A stretch of DNA of 64,000 bases from assembly GCA_977006965.1 (NCBI GenBank), contig OZ345372.1, forward strand, positions 620,001 to 684,000. The letters run 5' to 3'. The notes under the pieces were generated by a model. It made no database searches and had not been told where the DNA came from. It saw nothing but the letters and a program-made list of their open reading frames with translations. This DNA is from Phymatolithon calcareum (Eukaryota > Rhodophyta > Florideophyceae > Hapalidiales). Shown piece by piece: positions 43,832 through 54,791 of the stretch. The first letter of the stretch is position 1. Each line of letters begins with the position of its first letter. The position numbers and the translations under genes are program-made.

Positions 43832-44548
43832 TTACTCCTCAAAAATCTTGGCTGCAATCCAGTAGCTAAGTGCGGTAACAACGGCAAGATAGAAGCCAGC
43901 AGGGCTGAGTGCGCGCAGTGCGTACCCAAAGTGCATGAGCACGGAGCCGTTATACATAGGGTCCGGGAAGAAGTTGAAAGGGAAAGCGGTGATAAGTTTC
44001 GGCATCCGAAACCCGAAATACTCACCCATGTAAGTGAACCTAACACGCAGCCAGTAGAATCCGGAGGCCGACAAAAACGCCCCAAATCCCAGCATAACGT
44101 CGCCTATCCTGCGGAGCAAAATTTTCGCGCCGTCATCTCCAGAGGTCCAAGTTGGATTGGCCGATATGGCGTCGAAGAAAAGACGCTCACGAAAGGCAGA
44201 GAATATCACAATGTAGAGCGCGAAGAGCAGATGTGCCGCAACGCGATTGCCGAACGTGAAGCGGGAGAGAAGGCGGTGACGGAACTCAAGACGAGGGAAT
44301 ACGTTCCACGCTAAGGGGGCCCAGATGATGGCGGAGAGAGAGCGGAGAACTGCGGGCTGAAACGGATTCACACGGATGAAATGACTGGAGAGAGAGATGC
44401 CGCGCATTAGCGCTGACGTTAATAGTACTACACCGGTGGTGTAGATGGAGAAGGCGGCCCAGCGCGCCGGGCTGGTTGAGATTACCACCTTCATGAACGA
44501 TGGGCGCGAGAGGACTGGATGGTAGATGGGCGGGATGGGGAGTTTCAA
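43832..44548 (-). CDS. Phospholipid N-methyltransferase (PEMT-type)
   Basis: 238 residues from ATG at 44548, single exon. There are four or five hydrophobic segments. The C-terminal half has YMGEYFGFRMPKLITAFPFN followed by DPMYNGSVLMHFGYAL, which matches the conserved PMY.GS.L..LG.AL region of phosphatidyl-N-methylethanolamine N-methyltransferases. Such enzymes sit in the ER membrane and add the last methyl groups to make phosphatidylcholine using S-adenosylmethionine. A short tail after the last helix ends in a dilysine-free IFEE. A TACAGTACAG motif lies about 110 bp upstream of the start. The assignment is to the family; the exact methylation step is inferred. Confidence 0.8.
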   Translation of the reverse strand: MKLPIPPIYHPVLSRPSFMKVVISTSPARWAAFSIYTTGVVLLTSALMRGISLSSHFIRVNPFQPAVLRSLSAIIWAPLAWNVFPRLEFRHRLLSRFTFGNRVAAHLLFALYIVIFSAFRERLFFDAISANPTWTSGDDGAKILLRRIGDVMLGFGAFLSASGFYWLRVRFTYMGEYFGFRMPKLITAFPFNFFPDPMYNGSVLMHFGYALRALSPAGFYLAVVTALSYWIAAKIFEE

Positions 44549-46249
44549 TCGGATGAAGGCTTTTTGTTGATCCGATCCGATTCAGTGTCGGGTCTGTACT
44601 GATGATAATTGGTTGAATTGGTGAATGGATCGGGAGAGCTCCTACAATGCTTTGTGGTCATACAGTACAGTTCGCAACGGATTTTCAGCAAGTTCAATTT
44701 TTGGGTTTGACAGTTTTTCAATTCGATCGATCGATCGCTGTACAGGAGTTTAACGTGAGGATGCAAGTGGCAACATGTGACTTGAGGTCAGGTTCTGAGT
44801 TGCCTAGGCTTAGAATTATTCGGATGAGATTACAAGAAGAGGCAAAAACCAAATCGTGCTTTGCCTAGATCCGACTTTTGTGGACAGGCAAGGCAACTAC
44901 TTAGCTAGAGGTTGAGAAGATGAGGTAGTACAGCTCTGTATTCGGTCGATTTTCAGCAGCTCAGCACGGCAGCGAGAAAATCCGTGCACAAGTTCTCCAG
45001 CGCATGTCATCAACAGCTCTGATAACGCCCAGTGCATGTGCAGGGGAGCAGTAAGCGTTCGAGCCATTGACGCCAGTCATTGGCACACTCTCTGAGCATG
45101 CTCAGCAATATATGATAGTACATTAGTGAAGTGTAGCGTTCTCCTGTGTGAAAGATACTGTGCGGCACTTGCACAGTACACATTAATACTCAATCTTGAA
45201 CGATGTCAGCAGTGAAGGAATGACTTAGAATTGGCTGGGACTGGATAGCAGTATGGTTATGGTATCCTCTTGCTGATTATCCTACTGTACCTACCGCTCA
45301 TATTTCTCTCTGCTGTTCAAGATGGCCGATTTAAGATTTTCTATTGAATATTCAACACTTATTCGTCCTCCGGGCCCAGCTTGGCAAAAAAAAAGCTTTC
45401 CTCAAGGTGAACGATTTTTGCTTTGCTTTGCTTCAGTGCATTTTTTTTTGCAGCAAATCGATATCAACCATCATGTCCGAAAGGTTGACCAAATCAGAGG
45501 CAGTTCGTTGGTGGAAACAGCACTGTAAGCAACGTTCTTTGATCATCGCTAAGAATGAATCCTATTTTTTCCATTAAACTACACAACAATGAGCATCATT
45601 GCAATCATACCCGAAGGAGCACAACCGGTGTTGGAACCGCGATGGTCCTCAGGTTTCGATCACACGAATAGTATTGGGGGTGTGCTCGCCCGATCTCCTG
45701 CAATTGACTAGCAGTAAAAAGAAAGCGGTAAGCAATATTTAGAAAATTCATGGCTTTATTAGATACGAAAACGATGGATGCATCGATAACCTCCAAGTTT
45801 TAAGCTCCTCCAGCGCGCCGCACCGAACATTTCCACTCGCATTTCTGCAGAATCTTCTGTCATCTCCACCAATGAACACTTTCCCTAACTGTAGGGGAAA
45901 CTAAGCAACTTTTTTCTGGCCATTCATACGCCCTATCCTCGAATACATGTGCGATTCATCGCTACCTTCGCTGTATTTCCCCTACCGCCATCGGACAGCG
46001 TTCACATGTTCCCCCGTTCCACATCGTCACCTGCCACGCTTTGTCGCTCGTGTGATCCGTCTTCATCCTATCCAACAGCTGTCCGACTCATAAATCCAAT
46101 CACCCACCCACCTCTCGCAACTCTTATACCCACAACACAACGAACATTCCCCCACCCTCCTCTCCGTGCAGAGCAACACAATCAGTCGGCTCTTCGCCGA
46201 ACTGTTACTACCAGTTGTCTCTCACGACGTTAACCTCGTCCATCTCACC
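44549..46249. other. Intergenic stretch, no gene recognised
   Basis: This probably holds the divergent promoters of the methyltransferase and the gene at 46250. The last 200 bp are C-rich with many ACC/CCC runs, as also seen upstream of 57387 and 60861. No RNA gene or repeat of note was found. Confidence 0.5.
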
Positions 46250-47437
46250 ATGCCGGCACGTCTGCGTCCTCCCCCGAAAATGGAGCCGGTCGCACCGGGA
46301 GCGCCACATCCCCAACGTCAACCGTCACGTCTTCTCCGTTTCCTCACCCAACTGCTAGCCGTTCTGATCAGTGTCGTGCGCATGCTTCTCGGTCTCATCA
46401 TCGCCACAATAACCGCTCCCGTTCTCGCACCAGCCTTACTGATGCTTCTACCGGACTGCGTTCTCGTTCGCGAGCTTGAAAGAATAGCTGTCCGTGCCGT
46501 GGCGCTCGTTACCGCCGTAGCGGGTGTCAAATGTATTGTAGGTGCCAAATGTGACGCGCTAGGATTCCGCGATCCGCATTGGGCCTGGCTCGCACCGCCC
46601 GTCGTGCGTGTGTGGGAAAGTCCCCTTCTGCGCGGTCACACCGTCATTACCTACGATCAGCCCGGTCGATGGATGTCCGACGACAGATTACACGCGCTAT
46701 ACACAGAACTTCATGCTATTGCCACTGCCAGTATGGATGCCATACCTGTGCATAGGTTATTTGATGCTACCGCAATGCGCTCGGCATATTCAAATCGCAT
46801 TGTGTCTGTGGCTTACGATGGTGTCGGAACACCGCTTGGATTTACGGCGTTGGTGTATTTGCCGTATGAAGAGTCTTTTGTGGTGCATTTGGGACTCACC
46901 ATGATTCGAGAATCTGCGCGCGGGAGACGGTTGCAGTCGCCGTTAGTTTCAAAGTGTCTCACTTTGCCGTCATTGAATCAATGCAAATTGTCGTATACAG
47001 TTACAAATATCGCTGCGTCTCCAGCTGGTATTGGTAGTGTGGCCGACTATTTCGTCGATACTTTCCCGCACTATGATCGATCGACGGAGTGCAAACCGTA
47101 TCATTTGGATGTGGCGCGCCATATACTGCGCTATTATCGCCACGAGTTTGGATGCAGTCGGTTGGCGCGATTTGATGAGAATACTTTTGTCGTGCACGGC
47201 AGTAACGGTGAAGAGGGCGGCGGTGCTTCGGCGTTCATAAGGGAGGATGGAAAACCGGTTAGCAGACATCGGAACCCGGTGTGTAATGCTTTCGTGCTCA
47301 AGATGCTTAACCTTGCTGAAGGAGATGAGCTGTTTCAAGTAAGTCGAATGGACTCACTATGGGTTGTCGTAAAGTACATTCTAAAGGGAAAGTATTTGGC
47401 GGCTGGAAGGAAACCCGGTGGTAAGGTACCCAGTTAG
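46250..47437 (+). CDS. Membrane-anchored protein with a GNAT-like region
   Basis: I chose ATG at 46250 (395 residues); the open frame extends upstream only through a GTG. A Pro-rich N-terminus is followed by one or two hydrophobic helices (about residues 25-70). The middle (about 195-240: GFTALVYLPY, VVHLGLTMIRESARGRRLQS) resembles the beta4-alpha3 acetyl-CoA loop of GNAT acyltransferases. The rest (about 250-395) is well ordered with aromatic and charged residues, including a segment HILRYYRHEFGCSRLARFD. I cannot name a family with certainty. A membrane-tethered N-acyltransferase-like protein is the best guess; a non-enzymatic relative is equally possible. Confidence 0.5.
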   Translation: MPARLRPPPKMEPVAPGAPHPQRQPSRLLRFLTQLLAVLISVVRMLLGLIIATITAPVLAPALLMLLPDCVLVRELERIAVRAVALVTAVAGVKCIVGAKCDALGFRDPHWAWLAPPVVRVWESPLLRGHTVITYDQPGRWMSDDRLHALYTELHAIATASMDAIPVHRLFDATAMRSAYSNRIVSVAYDGVGTPLGFTALVYLPYEESFVVHLGLTMIRESARGRRLQSPLVSKCLTLPSLNQCKLSYTVTNIAASPAGIGSVADYFVDTFPHYDRSTECKPYHLDVARHILRYYRHEFGCSRLARFDENTFVVHGSNGEEGGGASAFIREDGKPVSRHRNPVCNAFVLKMLNLAEGDELFQVSRMDSLWVVVKYILKGKYLAAGRKPGGKVPS

Positions 47438-49237
47438 ATTTATCGCGCACATGCTTGAGATGCCAAACGAGCGTACGGTGGTGCTTGGAGATTGAGCCAA
47501 CCTACTGAGTGTGCTGTGCTGTGATAATGGTATATTTTTGTATTCTTATGGCTACATCGTCAAGAGATATTCAAAAGTCACGGCACATCGAGTACGCATG
47601 TTCTACCTTCAGACATGTTCATGATGAAGAGTGCTTTGACAGCCCAGGCGGTTGGAGGGGCAAGGGTCTCATATGCATGTAAAATGGCAGCGCCCTCGTG
47701 AGAAGGTACGAAAAATATTCAAGGTTCAATCTTTAAGTCAATATCAAACCAGAGCTGTGCGAGCAGACGAGCATGCTCGAAAAGAGTACTAAACAAACGC
47801 AGTTGGCAATCATACAGCCTTCTGGTCCACGCCCCTGGGCAGTAGTTAAGGAAGTTGAACGGTAAATTTTTTTAAAAGTCGTCAACGCAACTGCGGAGGC
47901 TTGGGGAGCGCTGTAAGTGGAGGGCGAATCAAAGGGGCTGGCTTGGGACAGATAGAAGACCCTAACGGAATATCCCACGCAGTGCGGCGATAATTTGGAG
48001 AAGAGTAGCGAAAGAGAAGCATTGTTTCCCGGTGAATCCCCCGTGAAAGCAGAGCATACGAAACTATTACGTACCCAGAACGTGAACAAGCTGATTGAAG
48101 GGTTCTAGGAAGAAGTACGGCCCATATTGGCGTGTTAGTGCGCAGCTAGGAGTCATGGAGATTAATACGCTGGGGCGAATCGCGGAATATCAGCTTCAAG
48201 CTCGGAAGACGCCTGCATCTAAAGCCTTGGACACAAGAAAAACATACATGGAAGGAAGAAGTGCTGGGCATCATTCTCAAAACTAGAAAAAAGATTCCGT
48301 CTGCTACGACTTGGATTCTTTCTGGAAGAATTGAGGTATCTCTTACAGCAATCCCTGTGCAAGAAGGTATACTCTTATTCAATTCAAAAATACCTCCTCT
48401 TGAAATGAGGCCTGCAAGTCAGGGGCAAAGAAATGGTGAGAGACGAAAGGACAGAGATGGAGCTGCAAATACAGGACCTCATCAGGAAGCACGATCTAAA
48501 ATTACAATAGAGCTTAATTGAATATGGGAATGGTAGGACAAGGTTGGAAGAAACGAGCCTTTCCATCATGCGGCGAGGCTGAAAAAGGAGCCATAGTATT
48601 GTCTACGCAAGAGGCTGACCTTGCCTTGCTGATCAATTGTTAGAAAATGGACCACACTCTAATGGAACATACTGATTTCCATTATTTTCCTTGAAGACCA
48701 TCAGCTGGGATTCAACATAAAATGTTGTGAAGGGCTGAACAGGTAACGAAGTGGAATGCCTCTATGAGAAGCTCTACAGTACAGTAGTATACTTCTTGAA
48801 CTGCTCAGACTGAGAGTCGGAATCATTTTGCGGTGCGCGGAGGCACGTTTTCTTGAGCTAGACTGTGAATGATACTGCATCATAGTATTCCTCGAAAGGA
48901 ATTGCTGGATCACGGCGTACACCCGTGCACGGCCTCACTGTAACGATTGAAAGAGAATGAAGCAGTAAAATTATGTCACTTTAATCTAATTCAGTTGATG
49001 ACAATGGCCTCTCTCACACCGCAAAATAAACTGAGCCCATAACTTTGGTTCAGGAGTCCTGCCTGCCTGCCCGTCTCCGACTGCATGCAATCTCAAGCCA
49101 TCACCTGTGATCGATCATATTTCCCTCGCCTCGCCAAGTCAGCCCCGTGAATAAAGAAAAATCGGGCCCCGAAAACAAAATTGTAATCCTTCCTTCTTTC
49201 CTTTCGGGGATATTCTGTCAGATCACAAGGGTGATAA
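47438..49237. other. Intergenic stretch, no gene recognised
   Basis: Several short open frames overlap on both strands, but composition and length give no support. A plus-strand region at 48095-48521 is open in pieces and could be a decayed gene. A TACAGTACAGTA motif lies at about 48775. Confidence 0.45.
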
Positions 49238-50749
49238 TTACTCCAGCATTATATTAATCGAGTCTCCCGTCATGGGGTGCACGAACGCACCAGAGAATAA
49301 TCCCTCCGCGGGACCATTACCCCCCTCCTGCATTGCAACATCTGCGCCAGCCCTGGACTCACCATAACCATGGTACTCAGCATGGGCTAATGCGCGCTGC
49401 ACCACCAACTCGCGTCTCCGCCTGTCGGCCTGCCCATGAGTACGACGATGAGATGGGAGCTCCAAATTTTTCAGCAACTGGATCCCCTGCTGCACACCCT
49501 CCATGTCCTCCAGTCCGTCGCACACGAGAAGGGATGAAATTTTGCAACGTGCAATTCGAGCGCACTCCGTAAGCACGTCCATGAGCATCTGGAACACATC
49601 ACGCCCGGTAAGAACCACACCACTGCGCCAAGCGCCGAGCTCCCACCAATCCCCAACGTCAGGCCCGCCGCTCTCGTCCACAAACACCAGACTAATAGGG
49701 GGAATATCCCCATGCTGTGTATTAGACGGTCCCACATACGTCTGCACCATATCCAGCCTACCTCTGGGACGAACTCCATTCCTCCCCGCGTTGCGATAAT
49801 GCTCCTCAACAGCACGCACAGCTTCGCGATTCAACCCGGTCAATCGACTGGTCCTACGCGCGCGACGACTGCGTATGATATCGTGCGGCACGCTCCCAGA
49901 AGTCCTGGACGCTCCACGGAGAAGAGACTCCGGATCTTCACTTTGGAATATCTGCGAATAGGTTAACGGTCTCAGATGAGGGCCGCCCTCATCAACCCCA
50001 AGCTCCGAGATGGATCTAGCGCTGCGACGGCGCACACCGGCGCCCATATCCACGTCAGCACCAAACGGTGCAGGGGGACGAGTGAAACGGAACGAATCCC
50101 TACGGCGTGCACGCGGAAGCGACGACCCCGGGCCCGGACGATCCGTACTGACACCATACATACGCGTACGACTGGGCGCAGTCGGCGGAGACGCCACATT
50201 GGGCTGCACCGCACCGGAGTACATGGCGGAGCTCGGGAGGCGACGAAGGGCACCACTGCGAGCAAGACGAGCATAATACCTGTTGTTCTGCATACGACGA
50301 TGGCTATCAGCAGGGGCATTAAACGTCGGTAACATACGGTAGCGAGGGACCGGAAGACGGAATGGCGGCGAGTCAAGATGAACCGGGTGAGGACTGTCCA
50401 AACTGAGAGTAGAGCTATCTCCATTAGGACTATCCTCTTCGCTACGGTCGGTGTCCTCAGGGGTTTCATCATCACCCTCCGTCAACTGGAATTCGGCACG
50501 AAGGGCGCGGCGCATGAAATCCCGTTCGGTACGGTCGGCCGCGGCAATGAGACGGCGCAAACCGGAAGATCTGGGAATCCCCTCCTCGGCCGAGGGGCGA
50601 CGGGGAGGCGCGGTAAGATGCGGTGACTGAGGGTTGGAGCCGTGGGGCGAACCCGGGGGAGAGTCGGAGGCACTCCCTCCACGACGGCGCTTGCGCTGCG
50701 GAGAACTCTCCGAGTCGCTATCGATGATAATGGGGATTGGCATACCCAT
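49238..50749 (-). CDS. Hypothetical nuclear protein with a SUMO-interaction-like motif, 503 aa
   Basis: I chose ATG at 50749 because the longer open frame upstream begins with TTG and reads as intergenic sequence. The N-terminus has PIIIDSDSESS directly followed by QRKRRRGG: a hydrophobic-acidic SUMO-interaction-like motif next to a nuclear localisation signal. Residues about 20-330 are disordered (Ser/Arg/Pro-rich, acidic patches EDTDRSEED). The C-terminal about 170 residues (from about TYVGPSNTQ) look folded, with a hydrophobic core (VLTGRDVFQMLMDVLTECARI, SSLLVCDGLED). No known domain is recognised. Localisation is inferred from the motifs. It is divergent from the gene at 51287. Confidence 0.6.
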   Translation of the reverse strand: MGMPIPIIIDSDSESSPQRKRRRGGSASDSPPGSPHGSNPQSPHLTAPPRRPSAEEGIPRSSGLRRLIAAADRTERDFMRRALRAEFQLTEGDDETPEDTDRSEEDSPNGDSSTLSLDSPHPVHLDSPPFRLPVPRYRMLPTFNAPADSHRRMQNNRYYARLARSGALRRLPSSAMYSGAVQPNVASPPTAPSRTRMYGVSTDRPGPGSSLPRARRRDSFRFTRPPAPFGADVDMGAGVRRRSARSISELGVDEGGPHLRPLTYSQIFQSEDPESLLRGASRTSGSVPHDIIRSRRARRTSRLTGLNREAVRAVEEHYRNAGRNGVRPRGRLDMVQTYVGPSNTQHGDIPPISLVFVDESGGPDVGDWWELGAWRSGVVLTGRDVFQMLMDVLTECARIARCKISSLLVCDGLEDMEGVQQGIQLLKNLELPSHRRTHGQADRRRRELVVQRALAHAEYHGYGESRAGADVAMQEGGNGPAEGLFSGAFVHPMTGDSINIMLE

Positions 50750-51286
50750 GGTGGAGATATGGCTGTCGGCGATGAGACAGTGGGATCTATGGGAATGTAA
50801 GGGGTGGGGAATGAGGCGCTTGAGGATGGGGATGGTCAAAGTGGAGAGCACGGGCCGGATGCCCGAGGTTAGCGAGCACCACGATGATGCAGTGAGGCAA
50901 TGTTGCAATTGTTTGAAGCAAATGCCGGCGTCTTGCCGACGGTGGTTTGGCGGCAAAGTGAAAATTGCAAGTTGGAGGTCCCTTAATGACGTTGTTTTGC
51001 CACTAGAGGTATCATAAAAAATCTGCGATCTAGCCTCTCGATGAACCTGCAAACAGCCTCGGATTTCGGGCCTTCCCAAATCTCCAGAAAATGGAAATGT
51101 CGTACAGTACAGTGTAAAACCAGCGGAAAAAATTGAAAATTTTACGCTTATTATTTTTCGTTAAATACACCTCAGTGTGCTCGTTAAATATAGCTATATA
51201 GCGAACACGTCGAATAGATGATGTTGTCACCAATGAGGAGTATAGTATATAGTTCTCACCAGAATGTGCATAGATAGAAAGGCAAA

Positions 51287-52126
51287 ATGAACAAGTTGGC
51301 GGTGGCGTCTCGCCTTTTTCAGGGATTGGGAAGTCAACATTGTTTGCGTATTTCGCGCTTAAGCACTAGCGCTGCAAGAAGCAATGCAGACAACTCGTCA
51401 GCTTCACCGAAAGGGCCCGTCGCTTCCCAAAAGATAATGCAACTGCCGTCGAATCGGGCCATGCGATTTGTGTACCTTCGAACTCTTCCGCTAGCGAAAA
51501 CACCGGAGCTTGCAGATAACGTTGATCAAATCGTAGCTGAAATCGAAGACGTCGCCGCACGTCTCTGTGAAAAGCACATCGATCGAGTGACGGACGACCG
51601 CGCCGCGATACATCTGCACATGGGAGCTCTTGGCATCGCCAGTTACCGCGTTCTTTGGCCGCGCATAAAAAACGATGCAATCGTCGACAACATGATCCGT
51701 GCAGCATTTGGGGCACAATTGCTCCCTGGAAAAGAAGGGGATGTGTCCGAGACGAAGTTGCCGGCGTTTTGGATCTCCCGGTTTGCGCTTCTGTTCTCGT
51801 TTGACAGAATGGGTACTGTTCGAAAGATGGCTGCAAACGTGGCAAAGGATTTTGGCGATACTTTTGAGGTCGAGACGATAGATGAGAATGACGGAGACGT
51901 GCATCGACTGGTGATTCGAAAGTGCTTTTATCACTCTTTGTGTAAGGCTGAAGAATTGCCGCAACTGACGCGAATATTCTGCGCCCTCGACAAAGCATTG
52001 TTTGCTCCTATTTCACCGTCGGCGCATGGTGTAGGTTTCACACTTACCGAAACTTTAGCGGATGAACACGAGAACGACAGCAAATGCAATTTTGTATTCA
52101 CCAGAATGTCTGCGCAAGCAAAGTGA
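51287..52126 (+). CDS. L-2-amino-thiazoline-4-carboxylate hydrolase-like protein, organelle-targeted
   Basis: 279 residues from ATG at 51287, single exon. The first about 40 residues are basic and Ser/Ala-rich (HCLRISRLSTSAARSN), typical of a mitochondrial or plastid transit peptide. The C-terminal part (about 210-275) has RKCFYHSLCKAEELPQLTRI followed by F-C-A-L-D and a final TLADEHENDSKCNFVFTR. This matches the Cys...C..D...T.A.G...C.F.F layout of the ATC hydrolase family, which in bacteria opens thiazoline rings in cysteine formation. Eukaryotic members have no settled role. I rate the family match as moderate, as Gly is absent in the 'TLA.G' position. It is convergent with the next gene. 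Confidence 0.5.
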   Translation: MNKLAVASRLFQGLGSQHCLRISRLSTSAARSNADNSSASPKGPVASQKIMQLPSNRAMRFVYLRTLPLAKTPELADNVDQIVAEIEDVAARLCEKHIDRVTDDRAAIHLHMGALGIASYRVLWPRIKNDAIVDNMIRAAFGAQLLPGKEGDVSETKLPAFWISRFALLFSFDRMGTVRKMAANVAKDFGDTFEVETIDENDGDVHRLVIRKCFYHSLCKAEELPQLTRIFCALDKALFAPISPSAHGVGFTLTETLADEHENDSKCNFVFTRMSAQAK

Positions 52127-52307
52127 GCAACATTACTTTTAAGTATCCGCTCTGACCTTGCAGCCTGTTGCATTAAAGCACTCGTTGTTGAAACCCCTGA
52201 GGAATCTCCGACGTAAACGCGTCTGCCTGATAAAGACCCACATTGGTGTGGAATTCCACGGCAACAGCAAAGAAAATAACTTCACAACTCACAGTTGCAA
52301 CAATCCC

Positions 52308-53189
52308 TTACCCCCCATCCGTCTTCTCAACGCAAGGGCAAAGTCGATGTGTGTGCGGATGCCGCGCTTCACACGTGCTACTGCTCACAACAGGCGACAC
52401 CATACAATATCCCCTAGGAAACGACATGGGTGCATGCGGCGCAACATAGCACGGCATATCCCTCCCCGCCGACCCGACCGGAGCCACTTCGCAAACCTTG
52501 CACGCAAACGCCTTTCGCATTCTCCCGCAGTCGTTAACGATCACAAACCCTTGTTGCATACACTTCATTCCGCGTGTCCTGCACGTAACCTCGCAATTTT
52601 TCCTCCGCAACGCAGACACAGCAACAACAGCCCTGGCAAGGGCGTCCTCTCGCTCAGCCTTAGCGACCGCCTCCGCGTTGCGACCCACTACACGCTCAAG
52701 CGCGACAACGACGCGCCGTCCGTCAGGCATTGCCATTGCCATCGCCTCGCCCGCGCACATTCCTGCGAGCGCGCGCGCAATGAGTCCGCCCTGTCCACTC
52801 CCCAGTCGCAGCGTTGCCGCCTCCCGTCTGCGGGTCGAGTCTACTACTGATCCGTTTGCCTCGTGTACTGCATACCGCACACGCAGCAGATGCCCCGCCG
52901 TCGCGGCAGGGTTCACGTGCCCGCCACATCCGACAGCGCGGTGAGCTGTCCGCCGCACGGACCATGGGTTACCTGGTCGAGCTCGGGCGCCAAATGATGC
53001 AGAGACGCCCAACTCGACGCGGTCAAGCTGGGAAAGCTCGATCACGGCGCTGTGGCCTCCGCTGAACACATAAAAGAATAATACGAGAAGCGGTATAGAG
53101 ATCATGAAAATTGCCCTAAGAGCATTGGATGCGCATGTCGCGCGGCGCGGCGATGGCGAAGACAATTGCTTTGTGTCCCTGCTTCGCAT
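52308..53189 (-). CDS. Single-pass membrane protein with FKBP-like and Cys-rich domains
   Basis: I chose ATG at 53189 (293 residues); the longer frame starts with TTG. A short basic cytosolic tail is followed by one hydrophobic helix (about residues 25-45: IFMISIPLLVLFFYVFSG), fitting a type II protein with a lumenal or external C-terminus. Residues about 95-175 resemble an FKBP-type peptidyl-prolyl isomerase core (HLLRVRYAVHEANGSVVDST, LRLGSGQGGLIARALAGMCAGE), though the aromatic active-site residues are only partly conserved. Residues about 195-290 hold at least ten Cys (CRTRGMKCMQQGFVIVNDC, FACKVCEV, MPCYV, HRLCPC), resembling a Cys-rich module I associate with algal secretory-pathway enzymes. 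A folding helper in the secretory pathway is the likely role. Confidence 0.55.
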   Translation of the reverse strand: MRSRDTKQLSSPSPRRATCASNALRAIFMISIPLLVLFFYVFSGGHSAVIELSQLDRVELGVSASFGARARPGNPWSVRRTAHRAVGCGGHVNPAATAGHLLRVRYAVHEANGSVVDSTRRREAATLRLGSGQGGLIARALAGMCAGEAMAMAMPDGRRVVVALERVVGRNAEAVAKAEREDALARAVVAVSALRRKNCEVTCRTRGMKCMQQGFVIVNDCGRMRKAFACKVCEVAPVGSAGRDMPCYVAPHAPMSFPRGYCMVSPVVSSSTCEARHPHTHRLCPCVEKTDGG

Positions 53190-53534
53190 CGCGCGCGCGA
53201 GTGCTACAATTCCCCGAGGCGGCAACCTATCGAGTACTAGTCACTACCGTGCTACACGTGTGATCGACGAATTCGTGGATCCAGTTGTACAGTGGCGCCT
53301 GAGCAGATATCGGCTTTCACCGGCGACAAGCAAGAAGCATTGCAGGAAAGTGTGGAACGACTGGGATGATGGGCTGCTAACGTCCTTCCACCTCAACGCA
53401 TTTCTATTAAGTAGTCCTCCTTTCCATTCTATGTGCGAGCAAGAAACGAAGATCTTTCTACTACAACTGTCAACCTTCAGATTCTTCGTACACTATCTCT
53501 CAAATCACTCAAGCAACAGCGTCAGTCTGCCGTC

Positions 53535-54791
53535 TCAAAGAGCAGCAACATGCTCCCCTTTCCCAAGAGCTTCTCGAACCGCCTCAACAAGCCCATCAAC
53601 CTGCTCCGCAGAGTTATGTGCATGAAGCACAATGCGCAATCGCTCACTGCCTGCTGGGACGGTAGGCGCGCGGATAGGGTATACCTCGAATCCCATTGAG
53701 CGCACATACTCCGCCGCCAGTACACATCGACGATTCCCAGAAACTAAAACACCCTGAATCGGACTTTGACTCGGCAACAAACATCCCAATGGGAGCACGA
53801 TGTGTGCACGTTCATGAAACCTATCACGAAGCATCCACACCCTCTTTCTCAACACCGCCGCTTCTTTCGCCTGCGCGAATTCATACGCGGCACGAATGGC
53901 AGCAACAGAATGCGGCGGAAGTGCAGTGGAGTACACAAGCGGTCGAGCATAATTAAGCAAGAATTTCCGCAACACCGGACTACACAACACGACAGCACCA
54001 TGTCCCCCAAACGCCTTCCCGAAAGTGACAACGCGTGCCAATAACGCCGTATGTCGAGCATGCGGTGCACAAACGCCTGCACCGTGCTGTCCGAACAATC
54101 CGCCCGCATGCGCCTCATCTGCAACCAGAAGCACATCACGTTTCTCCCTAGCACGTATAGTTTCCAACGAGACAAGCAGTGCTTCTATCGGCACCACGTC
54201 GCCGTCCATGGAGTACACGGTTTCCACAACGACAAGCACGTTACCTGAAACAGTCCTGAGCGCCTTGCACACCGCCTCAGTCATCGCGCTCATATCGTTA
54301 TGGGCGAACGGTATGCGTGTCCCTGTCCGCGAGGCGCGCATTCCGTCATGTACGGACGCGTGCACCAGCTCGTCATAAACCACAGCGTCGTCCTTCGACG
54401 GCACGCAAGACAGCAACGACACATTAGCCGCATAACCCGAATTGAAAAGTAACGCGCATTCCGCATCATGGAAGATGGCCGCCGTCTTCTCCACTGCTGC
54501 TATTGCAGCACTGTGTCCAGACAGAAGACGTGATCCTGTCGCACCGACATTCAGTCCGCGTGCAAAACGGGCAACGAGTTTCTGAAAGATGGGATGGGTT
54601 GACAAGCCCAGATAATCGTTTGAACTGAAGTCCGCAGCATCTTCCTGCGGCGCACGTACATCGCGCAACAGTCCGCGTGCACGCCGTCGCTGTAAAGCGT
54701 CCTCAAGTCGTCCGTGTAAAGTTTCCGGTTTGTGATCCCTCTCCAGTGCAATTGCACCACATTCGTCGGACTTGGCAGGTTGCGACGGCAT
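53535..54791 (-). CDS. Alpha-oxoamine synthase, probable 8-amino-7-oxononanoate synthase
   Basis: 418 residues from ATG at 54791; a GTG lies 15 bases upstream in frame but ATG is preferred. This is a fold-type I PLP enzyme of the AONS/KBL/ALAS family: DFSSNDYLGLSTHP near the N-terminus, GATGSRLLSGHSAAI, LLFNSGYAANVS, VYDELVHASVHDGMRAS, VVETVYSMDGDVVP, VADEAHAGGLFG, and the PLP-binding Lys in TFGKAFGGHG. The length and motifs best fit BioF, which condenses pimeloyl-CoA or -ACP with alanine in biotin synthesis. 5-aminolevulinate synthase is less likely because its typical glycine-site and N-terminal features are absent. In plants the enzyme is peroxisomal; here the C-terminus (VAAL) is not a standard PTS1 signal. 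Confidence 0.8.
   Translation of the reverse strand: MPSQPAKSDECGAIALERDHKPETLHGRLEDALQRRRARGLLRDVRAPQEDAADFSSNDYLGLSTHPIFQKLVARFARGLNVGATGSRLLSGHSAAIAAVEKTAAIFHDAECALLFNSGYAANVSLLSCVPSKDDAVVYDELVHASVHDGMRASRTGTRIPFAHNDMSAMTEAVCKALRTVSGNVLVVVETVYSMDGDVVPIEALLVSLETIRAREKRDVLLVADEAHAGGLFGQHGAGVCAPHARHTALLARVVTFGKAFGGHGAVVLCSPVLRKFLLNYARPLVYSTALPPHSVAAIRAAYEFAQAKEAAVLRKRVWMLRDRFHERAHIVLPLGCLLPSQSPIQGVLVSGNRRCVLAAEYVRSMGFEVYPIRAPTVPAGSERLRIVLHAHNSAEQVDGLVEAVREALGKGEHVAAL

Noticed and set aside
47733-48089. 118-codon minus-strand ORF
   Set aside because: Random-looking composition, no domain, not supported by neighbours.
50750-51079. N-terminal extension of the 49238-50749 gene
   Set aside because: The frame begins with TTG and reads as non-coding intergenic sequence, whereas ATG at 50749 directly precedes the SUMO-motif/NLS region.
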